Assembly (NCBI GenBank): GCA_965117035.1
Contig: OZ220748.1
Location: forward strand, 310,001 to 374,000
Direction of reading: 5' to 3'
Source of the DNA: CAZENU01 sp965117035
Lineage (GTDB): Bacteria; Chloroflexota; Dehalococcoidia; Lucifugimonadales; CAZENU01
Length of the DNA stretch: 64,000 bases
The position numbers were made by a program, and so were the translations under genes. This document shows positions 41,460 to 48,851 of this stretch, one piece after another (position 1 is the first letter of the stretch; each line of letters starts with the position of its first letter). A model generated the notes under the pieces. It had not been told where the DNA came from, made no database searches, and worked only from the letters and a program-made list of their open reading frames with translations.

Positions 41460-43164
41460 CTACGGCGAGTTGTTCAGAGGTTCCCCAACATTGTTGGCGG
41501 TTGATGTGTGTGGTTGCAGGGCATAGTCGGTGTCTACCAGGAGTGCCGCATGACATAATCGGGCGTGTACCGGGTCTGGGACGAGACCTTTGAGCGTATC
41601 GGCAACGCTCGCTCGAAGCAGCAACTCGTATGAGGGATGGCCACGGGCAAGACGGATGATCAGTCTCCTGGCGTGACGCAGCACCCGGCCTGGCAAGGAG
41701 ATCAGCGCGAAGCGGACTGCCTTCAGACGCCTGCTCGCCCACTGTCCCCCCAACACCAGCCGCTTCATCGCGGAGTTCAGGTTGAGAGTCAGCACCGCTA
41801 TGGCCCACCATGCGGCGTTGGCGCCGAACAGGCCCGACGGCAGCCTGCCCCCGGCAAGGTCACTCTTGAGAACGCCGTGGACCTCCTCGCCCTTGCCGCA
41901 CCTCTGCCTCGACCACCAGATCACCTCGTCCCCCGAAAGGTCTCGGTTGGTCACCACTCCAAACACCTTGTGCCAACCTCTGCCGGACAACTCCATGGCA
42001 GCAAAGGGCAACTCCATCTGACCCTCCATTCCTGGCATCGGCTGTTCGGTCAACCGCTCTCTGGTAGCTAAGAACCGGTACTCAGGGCTGTTCCTGGAGT
42101 GGCCTATCCAGTTGGATACGAAGTTCACCTCAGCCCACTGCTGACCCGTGTCCACACGGGTGCTCGCCCTTCTTGCGGTACAGCGGCCGCCACTCCTGTT
42201 CGGCTACCTGCGCCACCGCGCGGCGGAACTCCAGCGTCACGTCAACTCCCACCGCAAACTCGATCACTCCGCACCGCTCGTCCACCCCCTCGGCGCAGTA
42301 CCGCAGTAGCTCCTGCTGGTACCCGGCCGTGTCAGACCGCACCATCGCCTTGTCCACACCGGCGGGCAGATCCCCCAGCGCTTCGGTCAACACTCGCAGC
42401 TGCTGATGGCCCGCAGGTACGTTGCCGTCACGAAACTCCGAATGCACAATCAACTCGGCATCCGACCAGTAGGTCGTCAGCGGCTGGTACGCCCTGTACT
42501 CCTTGTAGCCGTGGAGCGCCTCCTGCTTGCGCGTCTCCACCAGGGTGGCATCCATGTCCAGAGTGGCCTCGGTGTGAGGCGAACGGCTCTGCACGAAGCC
42601 CACCAGGTCGGCGTTGACCTTCCCCAGTCCCTTCAGCGCTGCGTTGGCAGAAGGTATGAACGCTCGGTGAGCTTCCCGCTTCGCCTCCTCCTCCGAGTCG
42701 TGGAATCCCTCCAGGTATCGGAACACCGCAGACTCCGACGGCACGCTACGACGACGCTCTACTCGCCACCTGTTGTCCAACAATCTGCGCTGTGCGGCGC
42801 ATGCCACAGGTCTCGAACTCTCGAGCAGCCTGGACAACCCCTCGTCCTTCTCAAGAAGGTCAAGGTCAGACACCGACTTGCCGCCTGCCAAGTTCAGCAG
42901 TATCAGCGAGGTGATCATCTGGCTGTCTGTCCCGCCCTGTCCTCCCTCGCGCAGTGCAACGTGGCGCTCTGACGATGACCTCAAGCCGGATGCGTGCATC
43001 AACTCCAAGTACGGCATCAGACCCGACAGCCCCGTCATACCCGGCGAGCTCTTCTCCTCGTCGTACTGGAACGGCAGTATGCCTTGCCTGATAATGGCTG
43101 CACCTCGTCGGTGATCGTTTCGCTCTTTCACGAAACATCCTAGCCCCTTCACGGCGGGCGCCAA
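41460..43164 (-). pseudogene. IS1380-family transposase, frameshifted
   Basis: The N-terminal two-thirds (GILPFQYDEEKSSPGMTGLSGLMPYLEL; ATLDMDATLVETRKQEALHGYK; VRSDTAGYQQELLRYC) runs in one frame to a stop near 42.13 kb. The C-terminal third continues in another frame from about 42.155 kb (QWAEVNFVSNWIGHSRNSPEYRFLATRE...ELSGRGWHKVFGVVTNR). The catalytic Asp residues are in DMDATLVE and VRSDTAG; the Glu is expected in the second frame (GKGEEVHGVLKSDL). A single-base shift in CACCCGTGTGGACACGGG separates the parts. The GTG at 43131 is an alternative start. Terminal repeats were not identified. Confidence 0.85.
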
Positions 43165-43247
43165 CGAGGTACTCTTCTTATTCAGGTGGGTAGGTAGCCC
43201 CCACCCGTTGACACGCCGCCATTGCCGCCCGTATCGTTTCCGCCGTC

Positions 43248-43751
43248 ATGATTCGCAGCTTCAGGGGAAAGACGCCGGCGGTGCACCCGTTGGCCTGGGT
43301 AAGCGAGGCCGCCTACGTGGTCGGCAACGTCGAGATCGGCGCCGGGTCGACCGTGTGGCCGTGCGCCGTGCTGCGCGCCGAGGGCAGGATCAGGATCGGC
43401 AGCGACACCCACGTGCAGGACGGCACCATCATTCACAGCTCGAGCCAGGCCGACATCGGCAGCCACATCAACATCGGCCACTCGGTCGTCATCCACGACG
43501 TCCAGATCGGCGACCGGTGCCTGATCGGCAACAACGCAACCGTGCTGTCGCAGGTCGAGATCGGGCACCACAGCCTGGTCGCCGCGAACGCGATGGTGCG
43601 GCAGGGCGCCAAAGTCCCGCCGTACTCCTTCGTGGCCGGCGTGCCGGCCGAGGTGCGCCCGCTCAGCGATGCCCAGCGCGAGCGCCTCGACAGCGGCGTG
43701 ACGCGCGGCTTCGCAGACCTGGCCCGCGACTATGCCGAGGCCGGTCTCTAG
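43248..43751 (+). CDS. Gamma-class carbonic anhydrase-like hexapeptide-repeat protein
   Basis: This 167-residue left-handed beta-helix protein begins MIRSFRGKTPAVHPLAWVSEAAYVVGNVEIGAGSTVWPCAVLR, with repeated (I/V)G hexapeptides and the metal-site His in VQDGTIIHS and NIGHSVVIH. It ends with a C-terminal helix. Typical members are YrdA/CaiE/Cam-type with Zn or Fe; many have weak or unknown activity. It is convergent with and overlaps the end of the amidohydrolase by 4 bases. Confidence 0.9.
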   Translation: MIRSFRGKTPAVHPLAWVSEAAYVVGNVEIGAGSTVWPCAVLRAEGRIRIGSDTHVQDGTIIHSSSQADIGSHINIGHSVVIHDVQIGDRCLIGNNATVLSQVEIGHHSLVAANAMVRQGAKVPPYSFVAGVPAEVRPLSDAQRERLDSGVTRGFADLARDYAEAGL

Positions 43752-45361
43752 CGCCCTAAGCTACCCCGGCGCAACACCTTGCCGGGGCGGGCGCCGGTGT
43801 GGACGCCGTCCCTGATGACCGCCTCGCCGGCGACGAGCACGTGGGAGACGCCCTCGGCCAGGTTCTGCGGGTCTTCGAACGTGGCGCGGTCGACGATCGT
43901 GTCCGGGTCGAAGACGACGACGTCGGCTACCAGACCCTCCTCGATACGGCCGCGGTCCCTGAGGCCGATGCGATCCGCCGGGGCCCCGCTCATCTTGTGG
44001 ATGGCCGTCTCGAGGGACAACACAGGCTCGTCGCGGACGTATCGCCCGAGGATGCGCGGGTAGGTGCCGTAGGACCGCGGGTGCGGCTTGTCGGCCGCCC
44101 ACACGCCCGTCGGCGAGATCGCCCAGCCGTCGGAGCCGATCATCGTCTGCGGGTGCGCCAGGAACACCCGCATGTCTTCCTCTGTGCGGTTGTGGGCCAC
44201 GACGCCGACGTGGTTGTCCTCCTCGTCGACCAGGTCAAGCAGCGTGTCGGCCGGGTCCGCCTTTCGTAAGGCGGCGACCTCGGCGAGCGACAGGCCCACG
44301 AGCGCGCGGTTGGCGTCCGTCTCCACGTGCGCCAGCACCAGGCTCTCCCAGACCCACGGCAGCCCCCGGAACCATCCGCCGTCCATCTCGCGCCGGATGC
44401 GGCCGCGAACGTCGGGCCGGCGCAGGCGCTCCAGCAGGCCCTCGTTCCCGCCCTCGTTGGCCCAGTCTGGGATCAGCGCCGACAGGCTCGTGCCGGCCGC
44501 GGTGTACGGGTAGACGTCCGCGGTCGCGTCGATACCCTCGTCCCGCGCCCTGTCCAGGATGCCCATGAGATCGGCGGCGCGGCCATGGTGGCGCGAGTCG
44601 ATGATCGCCAGGTGCGAGTAGTGGACGCTTATGCCGGTGCGGCGGCCGACCTCGATCAGCTCCTCCATCGCCTTGAAGTGCCAGCCCGCCCAAACACGGG
44701 TGTGGGAGGCGTGGAAGGCGCCGTCGTAGCCCGTGAGCGCGTCGGCTATGGCGGCGATCTCGCCGACCTCCGAGTAGCATGACGGCGCATAGCTGAGGCC
44801 GGTCGTCATCCCGAAGGCGCCCTGCTCGACGGCCTCGGCAACGAGCCGCCTCATGCCCGCGAGCTCGTCGGGCGTCGGCGGCCGGTCCTCGACGGCGCCG
44901 ACCGAGATCCTGAGCGCGTGGTGTCCCACCTGCGGGGCGATGTTGATCGCGATGCCGCTCGACTCGGTGTGGTCCGCCCACTCGTCCAGCGTCGTCCAGT
45001 CCCACGCGACCGTTCCGCGCAGCACCGATCCGAGCGCCGTGCGGAGCGCGCCGGGCGGCACGCCGACGCTGGGGAACGGCGAGTAGGCGCAGTTGCCGGT
45101 GACCTCTGTCGTCACCCCCTGGTGCACCTTGCTCTCCCCGCCGGGGTCGTCGAGCATGGAGACGTCCGAGTGGCTGTGCATGTCGATGAAGCCGGGCACG
45201 ACGACGCTGCCGGACGCGTCGATCCGCGTCCCGGCGCCCTGGGCCGCGAGGTCGCCGACCGCCGCGATACGCCCGCCGGAGACGCCCACGTCGGCGCGCC
45301 TGCGCGGGCCTCCCGTGCCGTCGACGACGGCGCCGTTCACGATCAGGGTGTCGAAGTCCAT
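43748..45361 (-). CDS. N-acyl-D-amino-acid deacylase family amidohydrolase
   Basis: This 537-residue metal-dependent amidohydrolase has FDTLIVNGAVVDGTGGPRRRADVGVSGGRI and the metal motif GFIDMHSHSDVSMLDDP (HxH with following Asp). It contains GVTTEVTGNCAYSPFP with the bridging Cys of D-aminoacylases and YSHLAIID (His). IGSDGWAISPTG supplies the late Asp. Substrates are N-acyl-D-amino acids or related amides. The ATG at 45361 has GGAGG 5 bases upstream, so the reading to 45379 is not used. Confidence 0.92.
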   Translation of the reverse strand: MDFDTLIVNGAVVDGTGGPRRRADVGVSGGRIAAVGDLAAQGAGTRIDASGSVVVPGFIDMHSHSDVSMLDDPGGESKVHQGVTTEVTGNCAYSPFPSVGVPPGALRTALGSVLRGTVAWDWTTLDEWADHTESSGIAINIAPQVGHHALRISVGAVEDRPPTPDELAGMRRLVAEAVEQGAFGMTTGLSYAPSCYSEVGEIAAIADALTGYDGAFHASHTRVWAGWHFKAMEELIEVGRRTGISVHYSHLAIIDSRHHGRAADLMGILDRARDEGIDATADVYPYTAAGTSLSALIPDWANEGGNEGLLERLRRPDVRGRIRREMDGGWFRGLPWVWESLVLAHVETDANRALVGLSLAEVAALRKADPADTLLDLVDEEDNHVGVVAHNRTEEDMRVFLAHPQTMIGSDGWAISPTGVWAADKPHPRSYGTYPRILGRYVRDEPVLSLETAIHKMSGAPADRIGLRDRGRIEEGLVADVVVFDPDTIVDRATFEDPQNLAEGVSHVLVAGEAVIRDGVHTGARPGKVLRRGSLGR

Positions 45362-45383
45362 CGGTGCCTCCGTCGGCAAGTCG

Positions 45384-45411
45384 TTGGACAGGCTCGCCGC
45401 CGGGGTATATT
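45384..45411 (+). promoter_or_regulatory. Promoter for the propeller glycosidase-like gene
   Basis: -35 TTGGAC (45384-45389), 16-base spacer, -10 TATATT (45406-45411). It overlaps the oppositely directed promoter of the amidohydrolase. Confidence 0.5.
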
Positions 45412-45434
45412 CTCACACGCGGCAGCCGTGTCAA
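45404..45434 (-). promoter_or_regulatory. Promoter for the D-aminoacylase gene
   Basis: Minus strand: TTGACA (45434-45429) and an AT-rich -10 around TATACC (45409-45404) with a spacer of 18-19. Confidence 0.5.
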
Positions 45435-45588
45435 GCCGACCGCGGACCGCCGACTCTTCGGGCTGAGTTCCCGCTGGCCCCGTTCACCCCGAGTGCGCCG
45501 ATGCTCCATTGGCGTGTATCGAGGGGCGCGGTCACGGCTCACAAGTGCAAATGGTCATTGGACTACGACAGACGATAGCGGTGCAAAG

Positions 45589-47094
45589 ATGACCGACCTG
45601 CTCGACGCAACCACGTACAGGCAGCTATTCCTCGACGACCACGCCATCGAGTCGACCCGGGGGGTCGCGCGCCGGCTGCACCAGCCGGCGCGGCAGGGGC
45701 CGGTGCTGAAGCCAGACCGCTCCAGGCAGCAGACGCTCGTGCAGAGCGCCAGCGTGCCGCAGTGGAACCCGGAGAAGGACCTGTGGGAGTGGTGGTACCT
45801 GTGCTTCTACGACGCCGCGCCGTACCAGGGCCCCGGCGAGCCCGTCTGGGGCGACATCCACTACGCTACGTCGAAGGACGGCGTCGATTGGGAGCGCCCG
45901 AACCTGGGGCTGTACGAGTGGCGGGGCTCCTGGGACAACAACCTGGCCTACCACACGCGGGTCGACTTCCTGCGCCGGCGCGGGGTGCGCAACCCGGTCG
46001 ACATCGGCGAGCGGCGGCTGCACCACATCTTCCGGGACGAGCGCGACCCGGACGCGGGCCGCCGCTACAAGGCCTTCTTCGCCAACGGCGACAACGTCGA
46101 CCGGTATCCCGGACTGTCGCCCGACGGCTTCCGGTGGACCTTCCCGCACGTCAAGGGCATCCGCAGCGACGACACGTCGCAGCTCATCTACGACGACTAC
46201 AACGACCGCTTCGCGGCGTTGATCAAGCAGCGGACCGAGTGGGGGCGCTCCGTGTTTCTCACCCTGAGCGACGACTTCGTGCAATGGTCGGAGCCGGTGC
46301 TGGCGCTGCATACGGACGAGATCGACCAGGCGAACCGGCGCGAGCGGGTGCGAAGGGTCGTCGAGGACCCGGACTACCTGTCGCCGCCCCACGTCGACGA
46401 GGAGACCGACTTCATCGCGCAGCTCTACAAGATGCCCTTCATGCCGTACGAGGGGCAGTACGTCGGCTTCCCGCTGCTGTTCAACCCGGCGGGGCTCGAC
46501 GTGCCGCAGAACAACCACGTCGGCCTCAACCAGACGGAGCTCGCGGTGTCGCGGGACCTGCTGCACTGGGAGCGCGTCGCCGACCGGGAGCTCTTCCTGG
46601 GCGTCGAGCCGTGGAACGGCGTCAACTACGGCACCTGCCAGGTTGTCGTGTGCGGCCGGCCGATCGTCCGCGACGACGAGATATGGGTCTACTTCATGGC
46701 CGTCCGGTTCCGCGGGGTGCCGGAGAGCTACCCGCCCGAGTACAGGGAGTACTTCAACGACATGGGCGCGCTGGAGCTCGGGAAGCTGCGGCTCGACGGA
46801 TTCGTGTCGATGGACGCCGACACCGAGGGCTCCATCGTCACGCGGCCGATGGAGGCCCGCGGCCGGACGCTCCACGTCAACACCGAGGCGCCGGGCAGCG
46901 TCCGCGCCACCATCCTCGACGCCGACACGATGGAGCCGCTGCCCGGCTACGCGGCCGAGGACTGCGCCGCCGTCCACGGCGACCATCTGCGGGCGGCGCT
47001 CACCTGGCCCGCCGGACCGGTCTCCGCCGAGCGCCCGGTGCGCGTCCGCTTCGAGCTGAACAACGCGAAGCTGTATTCCTTCTGGCTGGCGTAG
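45589..47094 (+). CDS. Glycosidase-like beta-propeller protein, second copy
   Basis: This 501-residue paralogue of the protein at 26.8 kb starts DATTYRQLFLDDHAIESTRGVARRLHQPARQGPVLKPDR. It has blade-like repeats WEWWYLCFYDAAPYQG, YATSKDGVDWERPNLGLYEW, RRYKAFFANGD, LSDDFVQWSEP and a C-terminal beta domain ending RFELNNAKLYSFWLA. It is likely a five-bladed propeller related to GH32/GH43, function untested. The two paralogues share the LFxDDxxI start and the order of blades. Confidence 0.75.
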   Translation: MTDLLDATTYRQLFLDDHAIESTRGVARRLHQPARQGPVLKPDRSRQQTLVQSASVPQWNPEKDLWEWWYLCFYDAAPYQGPGEPVWGDIHYATSKDGVDWERPNLGLYEWRGSWDNNLAYHTRVDFLRRRGVRNPVDIGERRLHHIFRDERDPDAGRRYKAFFANGDNVDRYPGLSPDGFRWTFPHVKGIRSDDTSQLIYDDYNDRFAALIKQRTEWGRSVFLTLSDDFVQWSEPVLALHTDEIDQANRRERVRRVVEDPDYLSPPHVDEETDFIAQLYKMPFMPYEGQYVGFPLLFNPAGLDVPQNNHVGLNQTELAVSRDLLHWERVADRELFLGVEPWNGVNYGTCQVVVCGRPIVRDDEIWVYFMAVRFRGVPESYPPEYREYFNDMGALELGKLRLDGFVSMDADTEGSIVTRPMEARGRTLHVNTEAPGSVRATILDADTMEPLPGYAAEDCAAVHGDHLRAALTWPAGPVSAERPVRVRFELNNAKLYSFWLA

Positions 47095-47137
47095 TAGCTG
47101 ACCAATTTTGGGTGGCGTCTACCGTTCCCCAGTCACG

Positions 47138-47146
47138 TGATAATAT
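47138..47146 (+). promoter_or_regulatory. Extended -10 promoter of the ATPase-nuclease unit
   Basis: TGATAATAT, an extended -10, is 55 bases before the ATG at 47201. No -35 is evident. Confidence 0.4.
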
Positions 47147-47200
47147 GGGCACATCCAGACACAGGCTCTCAGTGTCGCCACGGCCACTCCGAGGAACCGC

Positions 47201-48220
47201 ATGACCCTGACTAGGGTAAAGTTGGAACGCTTCACAGCGTTTGATAAGTTGGACCTAGAACTGTCCCCCGGCATCAACGTGCTGGTGGGCGCCAACGGCA
47301 CAGGCAAGACCCATCTCATGAAGGCGTGCTATGCGGCGTGCGACATCTCGAAGACCGGTGAGTCCTTCGCCGAGAAGCTGACGGAGGTCTTTCTCCCGTC
47401 GCGGGGCTCTCCCGGGCGCTTGGTCAAGCGGCAACGGGGAAGGCAGACCGGAAAGGTCGAGATATACAGGGATGAGGCTAGGATTGCCGCTTCATTCACC
47501 AGCCACTACAGGAGGCCGCGCTCCGTTAGTGTCAGAGGCAGTCGCGCTTGGAAAGAGTCGCAGATCGAGAGCGTCTACATCCCTGTGAAGGAGATGCTGT
47601 CGAACGCCCCCGGCTTTCGCTCGCTCTACAAACAGCGTGAAATTCACTTCGAGGCGGTGTACTCGGACATCTTGGACAGGGCGTATCTGCCAGTTCTTCG
47701 CGGGCCAATCGACTCAGCGCGGAAAAAGCTGCTGAATCAGCTTCGCAAGGCTATTGAAGGTAAGGTTCACATCAGCAACGAAGAGTTCTTTCTGCGCACC
47801 AGACAAGGCAATCTCGAATTCACCCTGCTTGCCGAAGGGATGCGCAAACTGGGGCTGCTGTGGCTGCTGATACAGAACGGCACTCTGCTGAGCGGTTCCG
47901 TGCTGTTCTGGGACGAACCTGAGACCAACTTGAACCCGAAGATGTTCGGCGTACTGATGGAAGTTCTCTTGGAGCTTCAGCGCAACGACGTCCAGATATT
48001 CTTCGCCACCCACGACTACGTCATCCTCAAAGAATTGGATATTCAGAAGGAAAGCGGCGACGACGTGGCGTTCCATTCGCTGTACCGCGACTCCACGGGC
48101 GAAATAGCATGCGAGACCGGTACCAGCTATCTCGACATTCATCCGAACGCCATCGAAGAGGCGTTCACCGACCTTTACGACCGTGAGATCGAACGTAGCG
48201 TAGGCGACTTCGGGCGATGA
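47201..48220 (+). CDS. AAA ATPase (AAA_21/OLD-like, ABC-type) of a putative defence pair
   Basis: This 339-residue ATPase has Walker A GANGTGKT (30-37), Walker B VLFWDEPETNLNP with D238/E239, and the switch His in FFATHDYVIL. A middle helical insertion (residues 110-200) lies between the lobes. Such stand-alone ABC-type ATPases of the AAA_21/AAA_15 class pair with effector nucleases in anti-phage systems (Septu, PARIS, Gabija and others, known for those families). Its stop overlaps the start of the nuclease gene by 4 bases. GC content is lower than in neighbours, implying transfer. It has no known partner name. Confidence 0.85.
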   Translation: MTLTRVKLERFTAFDKLDLELSPGINVLVGANGTGKTHLMKACYAACDISKTGESFAEKLTEVFLPSRGSPGRLVKRQRGRQTGKVEIYRDEARIAASFTSHYRRPRSVSVRGSRAWKESQIESVYIPVKEMLSNAPGFRSLYKQREIHFEAVYSDILDRAYLPVLRGPIDSARKKLLNQLRKAIEGKVHISNEEFFLRTRQGNLEFTLLAEGMRKLGLLWLLIQNGTLLSGSVLFWDEPETNLNPKMFGVLMEVLLELQRNDVQIFFATHDYVILKELDIQKESGDDVAFHSLYRDSTGEIACETGTSYLDIHPNAIEEAFTDLYDREIERSVGDFGR

Positions 48221-48744
48221 CGACTCTTACCGAGAAAGACCTGCGAATATCCTTCACTGGTGCAAAGCATGGACGCAAGTTCGACGACGAGTACGGACTG
48301 TCTCACTGTATGAAGGCTGTGGACTTCATCGTCGAATTCGAAGACAGGTACCTGTTCGTTGAAGTCAAGGATCCTGCGAGCCCCGGGGCCGTCAAGAAGG
48401 GCAAGAGGGACAAGGAGAGGTTTGTCCGCAGTCTTAAGAGCGGCAAAATCAACAATCAACTGAAGTACAAGTATCGAGACTCGTTCCTATACGAATGGGC
48501 CTGCGGAAGGGCGAACAAGCCCATCCACTACTACGTCTTGATTGCGCTGGATAGCTTGACACCGGGAGAGTTGATGAATAGGAGGGACGCCTTGCTACGT
48601 CAACTGCCTTATCGCGGGCCCAAGTCGCTTCCATGGACTCGCCCATTCGTAAACGAGTGCGCCGTGTTCACTCTCGATTCGTGGAATAGGAGCTTCCCCA
48701 AGCATCGCGTCGTCCGCCTGAGCGATAAACCCGAGAAGCCGTGA
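48217..48744 (+). CDS. PD-(D/E)XK-like nuclease partner of the ATPase
   Basis: This 175-residue protein has the core AVDFIVEFEDRYLFVEVKDPA: D36 and E49-V-K51, the spacing of a PD-(D/E)XK nuclease active site (D-x12-ExK). A basic stretch follows (AVKKGKRDKERFVRSLKSGKINNQLKYKYRD) and the aromatic helix FLYEWACGRANKPIHYYVLIAL. It probably cuts nucleic acid when the ATPase signals. The ATG overlaps the ATPase stop (ATGA), so the products are made in proportion. I cannot name a family. Confidence 0.75.
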   Translation: MTTLTEKDLRISFTGAKHGRKFDDEYGLSHCMKAVDFIVEFEDRYLFVEVKDPASPGAVKKGKRDKERFVRSLKSGKINNQLKYKYRDSFLYEWACGRANKPIHYYVLIALDSLTPGELMNRRDALLRQLPYRGPKSLPWTRPFVNECAVFTLDSWNRSFPKHRVVRLSDKPEKP

Positions 48745-48809
48745 CGGCTGGGGCGCTTGAGGCTCCTTCTGCTATGCCCGACTACCCGCGTCGGAACGCC
48801 GTTGGCGTG

Positions 48810-48818
48810 TGGTAGAAT
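48810..48818 (+). promoter_or_regulatory. Extended -10 promoter of the xanthine dehydrogenase-like gene
   Basis: TGGTAGAAT, 33 bases before the ATG at 48852, with GGAGG in the leader. Confidence 0.45.
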
Positions 48819-48851
48819 CGGGCCGAGAACATATCTGGAGGCAGCTCTCGC

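Noticed and set aside
41182..43190. IS5 ends bracketing the IS1380 gene as a composite element
   Set aside because: CTGAATAAG at 41190 and CTTATTCAG near 43178 match for only 9 bases; too little to claim paired ends.
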